A program made the translations under genes and the position numbers. A stretch of DNA of 64,000 bases, from NCBI GenBank assembly GCA_023443865.1, contig JAEZST010000010.1:62001-126000 (forward strand), in the 5' to 3' direction. Within the stretch, counting starts at the first letter, position 1. Every line of letters begins with the position of its first letter. Shown here one piece after another: positions 17,829-25,382 of this stretch. The notes beneath the pieces are model-generated. The model was not told the DNA's origin and did no database searches. It saw only the letters and a list, made by a program, of their open reading frames with translations. The DNA comes from Spirochaetota bacterium. Lineage in GTDB: Bacteria > Spirochaetota > Spirochaetia > Treponematales > Treponemataceae.

Positions 17829-18593
17829 CTATTGGCCGTAGAGGCCTTTCAGGAGCTCCTGATACGCCGTGCCGCATACCGCGTCGCGGACGGCCCGGTC
17901 GATCGCGGCGAACTCCGCGGCGTAGGGCGATTTTTTGCCGATCAGCAGGCGGAGCGACGTTTCGTCTATCTTGACGTTCGTGCATACGATTCGGCCGGAT
18001 AAGCCGAGTTCGCGGATTCTCGGCGCCATGCTCAGGGGCGTATCGAGAATGATATCGGCCCTGCGGGCGGCGAGAAACTGAACCATCGCGGTGTCGTCGT
18101 TCACGTACGTGGTCGGTACGCCCTTGGCCGCCACGTTTGCCTCGTGCCACCCGTTTCCCCGGTTAGAGACCGCGGTCAGGCCCAGCTTGAGAATGGCTTC
18201 TACCGAATCGGCTTTCGCGATTTCTTTCAATCGCGGGTTGTCCCGGTAGGTGTAAACGGTGAAATAGAGGCTGAAAACGGGCGTGTCGCAGGCTTTGGCG
18301 TACTCCAGCCGCTCGGGCGAGGCGAGCGCGATAAAGGCGTCGGCTTCTCCGTTTTCTACCGCCGATTGAGCGCGCTGCCAGGGATAACGGACGATCGCCG
18401 TTTCCCAGCCCATGCGGAACGATAGGGCCTCTAGGAAGGATCGATACAGTCCTTCGTACGTCCCTTCTTCGTTCCACGTCAGTATCGCCGGCCACGGGTC
18501 GTCGCCGACGGCGAGCGTGAACGGCCTCGTTTCCCCGAAGCACGTACTAGAGGTTAGGGTTATGACAAACGCCATGAGCGCGACTCGACGCAT
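17829..18593 (-). CDS. Periplasmic solute-binding protein, family 3-like
   Basis: A 254-residue protein with a signal peptide (about 1-20, ending near CFGE). The mature part resembles SBP family 3 (polar amino-acid type): FTLAVGDDPWPAILTWNEEG at the start and the ligand-lobe segment GEADAFIALASPERLEYAKA. No ABC permease or ATPase is adjacent, so it may be an orphan sensor or binding protein, as in many gut and aquatic bacteria. A GAAGGA site precedes the start. It is divergent from the oxidoreductase. Confidence 0.75.
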   Translation of the reverse strand: MRRVALMAFVITLTSSTCFGETRPFTLAVGDDPWPAILTWNEEGTYEGLYRSFLEALSFRMGWETAIVRYPWQRAQSAVENGEADAFIALASPERLEYAKACDTPVFSLYFTVYTYRDNPRLKEIAKADSVEAILKLGLTAVSNRGNGWHEANVAAKGVPTTYVNDDTAMVQFLAARRADIILDTPLSMAPRIRELGLSGRIVCTNVKIDETSLRLLIGKKSPYAAEFAAIDRAVRDAVCGTAYQELLKGLYGQ

Positions 18594-18716
18594 AGACTTG
18601 CCGTCCTTCTTTGGAAACTCGACCGGCTTTTTTCCGCGACAAAACCCTGAATGCGGCCCCGGCGGGGACTATACTCCTGTTCTTGCCGGGATAAAAGAAA
18701 GGGGGATTTTCGCGAT

Positions 18717-19676
18717 ATGAAAGCCTTTGTCTATAATAATAAGTCTCCTGGAGGGAAATTGCACCGACGTGATCTGGATACTCCCCTGCCGAGAGCGGGA
18801 GAGGTCCTCGTCGAGGTGCGCGCCGTCTCGGTCAACGCGGCGGATTACCGTTCCATGAAGATGGGGATTATCCCGCAAGGCGGCGTTTTCGGGGCGGATA
18901 TCGCCGGGCGGGTCGCGGCCGTGGGCCCCGGGGTTAGTTCCTTTCAGGTCGGGGAGAACGTGGTATGCGACAATTCCGGGCATAATTTCGGCGGTTTCGC
19001 GGAATACGCGGCGGTAAAGGAAAGCGTTTTGGCCCGTATGCCCGCGGGCCTCTCCCATGAAACCTGCGCCGCCGTACCCTTGGCCTCGGTCACCGCGCTG
19101 CAGGGCTTGCGGAAATACGGCGGGGACTTGCGCGGCAAGGCCGTGTTGATCAACGGCGCCGCGGGCGGCGTGGGCAGTTTCGCGGTTCAGTTGGCGAAGT
19201 TCTTCGGCGCGGACGTTACCGGCGCGTGCGGTTCAGCCAACGTCGAGCGGGTGAAAGCCTTGGGCGCCGACCGGGTGATCGACTATACGGAAACGCCCCT
19301 CACGGAGCTCGCGTCCCGGAAGGATATCCCCTCGCGCTACGACCTGATACTGGGCGTGCACGGCAATTACGGCTTGGGCACGTACCGAAAGCTCCTCGCG
19401 CCCGCCGGGAAATACGTCATGGTCGGCGGCGCGCTGCCCCAGGTGTTTCGCTCCCTGCTCCTGGGGCCGCTTTACTCATTCGGGAATAAGAAGCTTCTTT
19501 CCCTCGCGGCGCGGCCCGCGGCCGACGATTTGAAATTCGTCTTGAGCCTTATCGCCGACGGCGCCGTTTCGCCGCTCATAGAAAGGGTGTATCCGTTCGA
19601 AGAAATACCGGAGGCGGTCACGCGCGCCGCCGGCGGGCATGCCTGGGGAAAGTTGGTCATCGCGGTCCGACCGTAA
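18717..19676 (+). CDS. NAD(P)H:quinone oxidoreductase-like, MDR superfamily
   Basis: A 319-residue zinc-independent medium-chain dehydrogenase. It has an N-terminal GroES-like domain (RAVSVNAADYRSMKMG, then FGADIAGRVAAVG) and a Rossmann domain with GAAGGVGSFAVQLAK. It likely reduces quinones or enones using NADPH; the substrate is not defined. The ATG at 18717 is preceded by a GGGGGA site. A longer frame from 18651 extends into the promoter region (TATACT at 18670-18675). Confidence 0.82.
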   Translation: MKAFVYNNKSPGGKLHRRDLDTPLPRAGEVLVEVRAVSVNAADYRSMKMGIIPQGGVFGADIAGRVAAVGPGVSSFQVGENVVCDNSGHNFGGFAEYAAVKESVLARMPAGLSHETCAAVPLASVTALQGLRKYGGDLRGKAVLINGAAGGVGSFAVQLAKFFGADVTGACGSANVERVKALGADRVIDYTETPLTELASRKDIPSRYDLILGVHGNYGLGTYRKLLAPAGKYVMVGGALPQVFRSLLLGPLYSFGNKKLLSLAARPAADDLKFVLSLIADGAVSPLIERVYPFEEIPEAVTRAAGGHAWGKLVIAVRP

Positions 19677-19685
19677 GCCCCGGTT

Positions 19686-20114
19686 TTAAAAAAGCAACTT
19701 TACCTTGAGCCCCTGAAAGCGCTGGAAGTCCCGGTCCCCGGTGACGAAGGTCGCGTCGTGCTCCAGGGCAAGGGCGGCCAAATGCGCGTCGGCGGTGAGG
19801 TTTGCGCCGGTGCCGAGGAGAAGCAGCAGGTGCCTGAGTATCCCGCGGTGGGCCTCGCCGGGGTTAACCATGCGTACCGAGGGGTGGCTTTCCAGGTGGT
19901 CAAGCCAGGCCGTAGCCGCGTCTACCGTGAGCGGCCGGGGGAAAACCTTGGGGTTGGTGGTTAGCCGCACGAAGCCAAGATGAACGGCCCAGGGAACGCC
20001 CACCGTATCTTTTTCGCCATTGAGGGTTTCCTCAAGCCAGGTAACCGCTTCGCGGTTCCGGGGAGATGAAGAATCGGCGGCATAGAGTAAAACATTCAGG
20101 TCCGGGATGGTCAT
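19686..20114 (-). CDS. vapC: VapC-type PIN-domain toxin
   Basis: A 142-residue PIN-domain protein. PDLNVLLYAAD near the N-terminus supplies the first acidic residue, and TADAHLAALALEHDATFVTGDRDF near the C-terminus the later aspartates of a metal-dependent RNase site. PIN toxins cleave tRNA or rRNA. The ATG at 20114 overlaps the antitoxin stop (ATGA, 20111-20114); a longer upstream frame would run into the antitoxin gene. Confidence 0.85.
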   Translation of the reverse strand: MTIPDLNVLLYAADSSSPRNREAVTWLEETLNGEKDTVGVPWAVHLGFVRLTTNPKVFPRPLTVDAATAWLDHLESHPSVRMVNPGEAHRGILRHLLLLLGTGANLTADAHLAALALEHDATFVTGDRDFQRFQGLKVKLLF

Positions 20115-20365
20115 TTTCTCAGTTCCAGCTTTTCCGCGACCGCGTCTGCCTCGAGCTCGTTGATTTTTTCCCATGCGCTCGAATAATCGAATGAGTTCCC
20201 CATATCAAAGGACCGGCATTTCCAGGTTTCCGTCCTTGCCGTTTTCCAGCCGAGGCCCCGGAGCAGGGTTTCCGTCATCACTTCCGTGAGCGTTCGGGAT
20301 TCCTTGGCCGCCGTTTCCTTGAGGTTTACCATTATGTCGTCTTCTAGCACGAGGGTTGTTCTCAT
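20111..20365 (-). CDS. vapB: VapB-type antitoxin, ribbon-helix-helix
   Basis: An 84-residue protein. The N-terminus MRTTLVLEDDIMVNLKETA is a ribbon-helix-helix DNA-binding motif; the C-terminal half probably wraps the toxin. It precedes and overlaps vapC, the usual order, and should autorepress. It has no Shine-Dalgarno site; its ATG lies six bases after a -10, so the mRNA is predicted to be leaderless. Confidence 0.8.
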   Translation of the reverse strand: MRTTLVLEDDIMVNLKETAAKESRTLTEVMTETLLRGLGWKTARTETWKCRSFDMGNSFDYSSAWEKINELEADAVAEKLELRK

Positions 20366-20371
20366 AAAACA

Positions 20372-20400
20372 AACGTAACCCTAATAACGCGATGTGTCAA
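20372..20400 (-). promoter_or_regulatory. Promoter of vapBC, probable leaderless transcript
   Basis: On the minus strand TTGACA (20400-20395), 17 bases, TACGTT (20377-20372), then six bases to the vapB ATG at 20365. Confidence 0.6.
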
Positions 20401-20450
20401 TACATATTTAAAATTAATAAACTTTGCATATACGCATATAGCTTCTTTGG

Positions 20451-20479
20451 TTTCCATGGAATCGTCAATGGGCTATAAT
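20451..20479 (+). promoter_or_regulatory. Promoter of ddl, probable near-leaderless transcript
   Basis: TTTCCA (20451-20456), 17 bases, consensus TATAAT (20474-20479), then nine bases to the ATG at 20489. The A/T-rich stretch upstream (20366-20446) also holds a tandem GCATATA at 20426-20440. Confidence 0.65.
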
Positions 20480-20488
20480 CCTTACATC

Positions 20489-21520
20489 ATGAACATCATC
20501 GTATTGGCCGGGGGGTTGAGCCCCGAACGGGACGTATCCCTTTCTTCGGGGTCCCTGATCGCGAACGCCTTGATCCAAAAGGGTCATCGCGTATTCCTCC
20601 TCGATCCCTTGGCCGGTTCGGATACCGGTTATGACGGGCTTGCCTTTCTGTCGCGGGACTCCCGGGAACGGTATTCATTCGCGGTTCCCCGGGAGGAACC
20701 CGATCTCGCCGCGCTTCGTCGGAAGTATCCCGAACCGCTGGGGAAAAACGTGATCGGGATATGCAAAAAGGCCGACGTCGTTTTCGTCGCCCTGTGCGGC
20801 GCGGCGGGAGAAAACGGCCAGCTGCAGGGCCTCTTAGACCTGCACGGCATACGGTACACGGGATCGGGCTACCTCGGGTGCGCCCTCGCCATGGACAAGG
20901 ACATATCGAAAAAGCTTGCCCTCCTCGAAAAGATTCCCACGGCGAAATGGAAGGTGTATTCCCTGCAGGATACCGGCGCCGAATCGATAGCGGAGCGCGC
21001 CGATACCCCTTGCGTGGTGAAGCCCCTCAGCTGCGGCTCGAGCGTGGGCATCTCGATTCCCGAAAGCCGGGAGGCCCTCATCGTGGCCCTCAAGGCGGCG
21101 GAGAAATACGAGGCGACGGTGCTGATCGAGGAAAAGATCGAAGGTCGGGAGTTTTCCTGCGGCGTTCTCGCGGGGAAGGCGCTTCCGGCGATCGAGATCA
21201 AGCCGAAGGCCGGTTTTTACGACTACCAGAACAAATACCAAAAGGGCCTGACGGACGAGATTTGCCCCGCCCCGATCGACGGGGCGTTGAGCGACAGAAT
21301 CCGCGATTACGCGCTGCGGATGCATAACGCGCTTCGCCTCGGCTACTATTCCCGGTCCGACTTCATCCTCAAGCCGACGGGCGAGGTTATGTTCCTGGAA
21401 ACGAACACCCTGCCGGGCATGACGCCGACGAGCCTCCTGCCCCAGGAAGCGGCCGCCGCCGGAATTACGTACGACGAGCTGTGCGACCTGATCGCGCGGA
21501 ACCCCGTGGGGCTGTCATGA
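20489..21520 (+). CDS. ddl: D-alanine--D-alanine ligase
   Basis: A 343-residue ATP-grasp ligase joining two D-alanines for peptidoglycan precursors. It has the N-terminal LAGGLSPERDVSLSSG, the ATP-grasp segments KPLSCGSSVGIS and EEKIEGREFSCGVL, and the C-terminal FLETNTLPGMTPTSLLPQEA. Length and motifs are normal. The start at 20489 is preferred to one at 20447 because the TATAAT promoter lies between them and the family begins at this Met. Its stop overlaps the next gene's start (ATGA). Confidence 0.9.
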   Translation: MNIIVLAGGLSPERDVSLSSGSLIANALIQKGHRVFLLDPLAGSDTGYDGLAFLSRDSRERYSFAVPREEPDLAALRRKYPEPLGKNVIGICKKADVVFVALCGAAGENGQLQGLLDLHGIRYTGSGYLGCALAMDKDISKKLALLEKIPTAKWKVYSLQDTGAESIAERADTPCVVKPLSCGSSVGISIPESREALIVALKAAEKYEATVLIEEKIEGREFSCGVLAGKALPAIEIKPKAGFYDYQNKYQKGLTDEICPAPIDGALSDRIRDYALRMHNALRLGYYSRSDFILKPTGEVMFLETNTLPGMTPTSLLPQEAAAAGITYDELCDLIARNPVGLS

Positions 21521-22110
21521 TCGGCGAACGGCTCGAAGGGCAGATGCGCTTCGTCATGGAGCTGGAAAAGCTGAAAGTCGTTTACCGCCAAAACGGGATA
21601 CTCGGGGGCGCCAGGCAGGAAAACAGCGCCGAGCATTCCTGGCATATCTCGGTCATGGCCTTCGTCCTCGCCGAGTACTGCCCGGAACCCGTGGATATCG
21701 GCCGGGTTCTCAAGATGCTCCTTCTCCACGACGTGGTCGAAATTTACGCGGGGGATACCTTCCTCTACGACCAGAAAGGGCGGGAAGACGCGAAGATCGC
21801 CGAGGCCGCGGCCGCTGACCGGGTATTCGGCCTATTGCCGGACGGCCAGAAAGGGGAATTCCGCGCCCTCTGGGAAGAATTCGAAGCGAGGCAGACGAAG
21901 GAATCCCGCTATGCCGCCGTGTTGGACAACCTGCAGCCCATACTCAACCATTACGCCACGAACAACCGGAATATCGTCGGGAAACGGCTGCTCCGCTCCC
22001 AAATCGTAGAGAAGAAGCGATTCATCGCCGAATATTCCGAAGGGCTTTGGGAGTTCGCCCTGAGGATAATCGACGAGAGCGTGAAGCTCGGCTTGTACCG
22101 GGAGGGTTGA
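21517..22110 (+). CDS. HD-domain phosphohydrolase (YfbR/HDDC2-like)
   Basis: A 197-residue HD-superfamily protein. Metal-binding residues occur in EHSWHISVMAFVLAEY and LLHDVVEIYAGDT. Related enzymes are 5'-deoxynucleotidases acting on dNMPs; this function is inferred. It is translationally coupled to ddl. The 211 bases downstream hold no gene; I see only TTGACC (22261-22266) as a weak -35 for the next gene and a reverse copy of GAGGCAGAACG at 22227-22237. Confidence 0.78.
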   Translation: MIGERLEGQMRFVMELEKLKVVYRQNGILGGARQENSAEHSWHISVMAFVLAEYCPEPVDIGRVLKMLLLHDVVEIYAGDTFLYDQKGREDAKIAEAAAADRVFGLLPDGQKGEFRALWEEFEARQTKESRYAAVLDNLQPILNHYATNNRNIVGKRLLRSQIVEKKRFIAEYSEGLWEFALRIIDESVKLGLYREG

Positions 22111-22321
22111 GCGTGCATGCCCTAAGCGAAGGCCGTCGCGGGCCCATCCGTCTGGTAACGAGTCTTCTACCGCGTTTGGCTTGCTTCGCGGGGGCTCCGC
22201 GGATGGCCCTTTCTGCCCTGTTCCCTCGTTCTGCCTCTCCTCAAAAAAAAGGCCCTGTACTTGACCCGACCCATTCCCGCGGGTAGGGTTATACCGCAAA
22301 CCGCCCCCAAGGAGCCGCTTC

Positions 22322-23038
22322 GTGTCCGTACCTTTCGCCGACCCCATTCCCGATTCGGTTTCCCTCTATATCTTTGACCTGGACGGCACCCTGATCGATT
22401 CGCTGGACGATCTCGCCGCGGCGGTGAACGGGATTCTCGAGCGAAAGGGCTGCGCGCCGATAGGCAGGGATACCGTGCGGGAATGTATCGGACACGGGGC
22501 GCGGAACCTGGTGAAGCGGGCTTTCGAGTTTTCGACCGGCGATCCGGTGAGCGACGCCTTCGCGGATTCGGTATTGCCTGAGTATCGGGATATTTACCGG
22601 GGCAACGGGGTCGTCCATACCTACGTGTACCCGGGAATGCGGGAGTGGGTCGAGGCCCTCGCCGCCCGGGGCAAAAAGCTCGCGGTGCTGACGAACAAGC
22701 CGGAGCGGGAGTCGCGGGAAATCCTTGAAGCACTCGGCCTGGCGGGCCCTTTTTTCATGATCGCGGGGCCCGAAACCTACGGCGCCGTGAAACCCGATCC
22801 CGCGGGCGTTTTCGGCCTCATGAAGGCCGCGGGCCTGGCGTTTCCCCCGTGCGCGGCGGCGCCTGCGGCGGCGCCTGCGGCGGCGCCCTCGGCGGTGATG
22901 ATCGGCGATTCCGACGTGGACCTCCTTACCGGCCGGAACGCGGGCATTCCCGTGTGCGCCCTGACCGGCGGAATCGGCAACGAGTCGGTATTGCGCGCCT
23001 TGAAGCCCGATTGGCTCATAGAGCGGGCTGGGCTTTAG
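22322..23038 (+). CDS. gph: Phosphoglycolate phosphatase-like HAD hydrolase
   Basis: A 238-residue HAD phosphatase with a GTG start and AAGGAG seven bases upstream. Motif I is FDLDGTLIDS, motif II LTNK, motif IV MIGDSDVD. It resembles Gph (2-phosphoglycolate to glycolate) or PpaX; the substrate is inferred. Just before motif IV an Ala/Pro insertion is encoded by three 12-bp repeats, absent from typical members as I recall them. Confidence 0.8.
   Translation: MSVPFADPIPDSVSLYIFDLDGTLIDSLDDLAAAVNGILERKGCAPIGRDTVRECIGHGARNLVKRAFEFSTGDPVSDAFADSVLPEYRDIYRGNGVVHTYVYPGMREWVEALAARGKKLAVLTNKPERESREILEALGLAGPFFMIAGPETYGAVKPDPAGVFGLMKAAGLAFPPCAAAPAAAPAAAPSAVMIGDSDVDLLTGRNAGIPVCALTGGIGNESVLRALKPDWLIERAGL
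22853..22888 (+). repeat. Three in-frame 12-bp tandem repeats inside gph
   Basis: Units of GCGGCGGCGCC followed by T, T and C, each encoding Ala-Ala-Ala-Pro. Slippage by one unit would keep the frame and change a surface loop length. Confidence 0.8.
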
Positions 23039-23086
23039 GCGATCGTTTTTTTGCATAATTTTTCACAAATCCGTATATTTATGCGC

Positions 23087-23116
23087 TTGACACTGCCATT
23101 CAGCTTATGTTTTACT
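23087..23116 (+). promoter_or_regulatory. Probable promoter of the histidine operon
   Basis: Consensus TTGACA (23087-23092), 18 bases, TTTACT (23111-23116), nine bases before the leader-peptide ATG. An alternative is TTGCAT (23051-23056), 17 bases, TATATT (23074-23079), which would give a leader about 40 bases longer. Confidence 0.5.
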
Positions 23117-23125
23117 CAAACTGCA

Positions 23126-23188
23126 ATGAATGAAGCGAAGCTCCACCATCATCATACCCATTCTCACGATCTCGACCGCGCCGGTTGA
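23126..23188 (+). CDS. hisL: Histidine operon leader peptide
   Basis: A 20-residue ORF containing four consecutive His codons followed by Thr-His-Ser-His: six His in eight codons (23144-23167). It ends with TGA inside the first attenuator hairpin and lies 122 bases before hisG. Ribosome stalling at these codons when charged tRNA-His is scarce should set the fold of the downstream RNA. It has no Shine-Dalgarno site, like other probable leaderless starts here. Confidence 0.85.
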   Translation: MNEAKLHHHHTHSHDLDRAG

Positions 23189-23255
23189 GCCGCAGGTGGT
23201 GTTGTATCCAAACACTGAACAGCCGTCGGTTCCCGGGAGCCGGCGGTTTTTTTTT
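23171..23255 (+). promoter_or_regulatory. Histidine transcription attenuator
   Basis: Three exclusive structures can be drawn. (1) An early hairpin: CTCGACCG (23171-23178) with CGGTTGAG (23182-23189), loop CGC, covering the leader stop codon. (2) An antiterminator: 23181-23184 with 23233-23236 and 23187-23192 with 23227-23232, ten pairs with a two-base bulge. (3) The terminator at 23223-23255. Stalling on the His codons would cover the 5' arm of (1), free (2) and block (3). A further small hairpin, 23198-23203 with 23211-23216, fits inside the antiterminator loop. Confidence 0.85.
23223..23255 (+). terminator. Intrinsic terminator of the his attenuator
   Basis: CCGTCGGTTC (23223-23232) pairs fully, with some G-U pairs, with GAGCCGGCGG (23237-23246) around a CCGG loop, followed by nine T (23247-23255). 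It precedes hisG by 55 bases. Confidence 0.9.
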
Positions 23256-23310
23256 ATTCCGGCGCCCGCTGGGCGCGCCGATATTTGAACTGAACGCGGA
23301 GGCATCTTAC

Positions 23311-24165
23311 ATGGAAAAGCTGAAGATTCTGCTCCCCAAGGGGCGCATTTACGAGAACGTGACGAAACTCTTCGCCGAGGCGGGAATCGGCATTTACCTG
23401 CCCGAGAGGGCCTACCGCCCGACGGTCAATCAGGACGACCTTGAGGCGAAGGTGATGAAGCCCCAGAACATCGGCAAGCTCCTCGAGCTTCACGCCCACG
23501 ACGTGGGCTTTACCGGGGTGGACTGGATCCGGGAAACCGACGCCGACGTGGTGGAAATCTTGGACCTGGGCTTTGACCGGGTACGAATCGTGGCCGCGGT
23601 TCCCAACGAGATAGACGACAAGGCCCTGCGCTCGAAGCGCATGATCGTGGCCACCGAATACGTGAACAACGCGGAGCGCTGGCTCAAGAAAGAGGGCTTG
23701 AACTACCTGATCGTTCGCACCCACGGCGCCACCGAGGTATTCCCCCCGGACGACGCTGACATGATCATCGACAACACCGCCACGGGCCGTACCCTGCAGG
23801 AAAACGGGCTCCGGATCGTGGACACCATCATGGAAAGCTCCACCCGCATGTTCGCCTCGAAAGAGGCCATGGCCGACCCGGAGAAGAAGCGCAAGATCGA
23901 GGAGCTCAAGATGCTCTTCGAGGCGGTGCTCGCCGCTAGGAACCGGGTCATGCTCGAAATGAACGTGTCCCGCGCGCGGTTCTCCGACCTGGTGTCCGGG
24001 ATACCGGCCATGAAGAGCCCGACCGTGGCCCCCCTGTACGGCGACGACGGCTACGCGGTGAAGATCGTGGTGAAAAAGGACGAGGTGCCGACCCTGATGC
24101 CCAAGCTCAAGGCCCTGGGCGCGACGGACATCCTCGAGTACGAGCTTCGCAAGGTGATGCAGTAA
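23311..24165 (+). CDS. hisG: ATP phosphoribosyltransferase, long form
   Basis: A 284-residue HisG catalysing the first step of histidine synthesis (ATP + PRPP). It has the N-terminal LKILLPKGRIYENV, a central PRPP-binding segment ADMIIDNTATGRTLQENGL, and a C-terminal ACT-like regulatory domain (about 210-284; YAVKIVVKKDEVPTLMPKLK), which marks the long form feedback-inhibited by histidine. The ATG at 23311 has GGAGG eight bases upstream; an in-frame ORF from 23185 would run through the terminator hairpin. Confidence 0.92.
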   Translation: MEKLKILLPKGRIYENVTKLFAEAGIGIYLPERAYRPTVNQDDLEAKVMKPQNIGKLLELHAHDVGFTGVDWIRETDADVVEILDLGFDRVRIVAAVPNEIDDKALRSKRMIVATEYVNNAERWLKKEGLNYLIVRTHGATEVFPPDDADMIIDNTATGRTLQENGLRIVDTIMESSTRMFASKEAMADPEKKRKIEELKMLFEAVLAARNRVMLEMNVSRARFSDLVSGIPAMKSPTVAPLYGDDGYAVKIVVKKDEVPTLMPKLKALGATDILEYELRKVMQ

Positions 24166-24183
24166 AGGTTAACGGAGGAACGC

Positions 24184-24819
24184 ATGAAAGAGCGGATCGC
24201 GACGGTGGAACGGATTACCGGGGAGACTCAGATCTCCCTTTCGCTGAATCTCGACGGCAGCGGGAAGTGCGACGTCGCTTGCCCGATCGGCTTTCTTGGG
24301 CACATGCTCGCGTCCTTCTGCAAGCACGGGCTCTTTGACCTTTCCGGCTCCCTCGTCGGGGACCTGTACGTGGACCAGCACCACCTGGTCGAAGACACGG
24401 GGATTGCCTTGGGCCAGGCCTTCGACAAGGCCCTCGCCAACCGGGCGGGAATCATGCGCGCCGGCTTTTTCATTTACCCCATGGACGAGACCCTCGCCCG
24501 CGCGGCCGTGGACTTCGGCGGGCGTCCCTTTTTGGTCGCCGAGCTTGGCCTGACCGGCGTGCCGTTGGTCGCCGGGGGCAATCCCTCCGCCGGGGAGCCG
24601 GTGGCGAGTTTCCAGACCGGTACGGTTGAGGATTTTTGGCAGGGCTTCGCCGCGGGCGCCCGGTGCAACCTGCACCTGGACGTAATCCGGGGCCGGAGCG
24701 ACCACCACAAGATCGAGGCGGTTTTCAAGGCTGCCGCCCGTGCCCTCCGCGGCGCGGTCGCGGTAGACGAGCGGGCAAAGGGCGCGATCCCGAGCACGAA
24801 GGGGACGCTTAACGCGTAG
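24184..24819 (+). CDS. hisB: Imidazoleglycerol-phosphate dehydratase
   Basis: A 211-residue monofunctional HisB. Metal-binding motifs GFLGHML, DQHHLVEDTGIALG and SDHHKIEAVFKAAARAL are present, with STKGTL at the C-terminus. It converts imidazoleglycerol phosphate to imidazoleacetol phosphate in the cytoplasm. It lies 18 bases after hisG with an AACGGAGG site and is part of the attenuated operon. Confidence 0.92.
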   Translation: MKERIATVERITGETQISLSLNLDGSGKCDVACPIGFLGHMLASFCKHGLFDLSGSLVGDLYVDQHHLVEDTGIALGQAFDKALANRAGIMRAGFFIYPMDETLARAAVDFGGRPFLVAELGLTGVPLVAGGNPSAGEPVASFQTGTVEDFWQGFAAGARCNLHLDVIRGRSDHHKIEAVFKAAARALRGAVAVDERAKGAIPSTKGTLNA

Positions 24820-24836
24820 TTTTTTGGAGGATCGAT

Positions 24837-25382
24837 ATGCTGACCGGAGAAAAGGTCCGACTTCGGGCCTATAGAAAAGAAGATATCGCGCTCGTGCAGG
24901 AACTCATCAACGAGCCTGATATCAGGCTGAACCTGTCTCCCGCGATTCCCTTTCCCTACACCCTGGAAGACGAGGAGAAGTGGTATTCGACCATCTCCGC
25001 CACGAAGGACACCTATGACTTCGCCATTGAGGACCTGGAAACGGGCCTTTATCTCGGGGGCTGCGGGCTGAACGCCGTGGACTGGAAGAACGGCCACGGC
25101 ACGGTGGGCATTTTCATCGGCCAGGAAGCCTATCTCGGCCGGGGGTACGGTACCGACGCCATGCGCGTGCTCGTGGACTTTGTCTTTAACGAGACCAACC
25201 TGAACAAGATTCGACTGAACGTGTTCTCCTTCAACGAGCGCGCGATCAAGAGCTATAAAAAATGCGGCTTCGCCGTGGAAGGCACGCTCCGGCAGCAGGT
25301 TTTCCGGGGCGGGCGCTATCACGACGAGGTGCAGATGGGCCTGCTCCGTTCCGAATGGGCGGCCCTTAAGGAAAAGAAATGA
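24837..25382 (+). CDS. GNAT-family N-acetyltransferase (RimJ/RimL-like)
   Basis: A 181-residue acetyltransferase. The CoA-binding segment reads GQEAYLGRGYGTDAMRVLV and the C-terminus LNVFSFNERAIKSYKKCGF is typical of RimJ/RimL relatives. The substrate is unknown. It sits inside the histidine operon, 17 bases after hisB and overlapping the HisA fusion by four bases (ATGA), so it is co-expressed with histidine synthesis. Confidence 0.82.
   Translation: MLTGEKVRLRAYRKEDIALVQELINEPDIRLNLSPAIPFPYTLEDEEKWYSTISATKDTYDFAIEDLETGLYLGGCGLNAVDWKNGHGTVGIFIGQEAYLGRGYGTDAMRVLVDFVFNETNLNKIRLNVFSFNERAIKSYKKCGFAVEGTLRQQVFRGGRYHDEVQMGLLRSEWAALKEKK

Noticed and set aside
23185..23310. Upstream extension of hisG
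   Set aside because: It would translate through the attenuator terminator; the ATG at 23311 has GGAGG and begins with the HisG family start.
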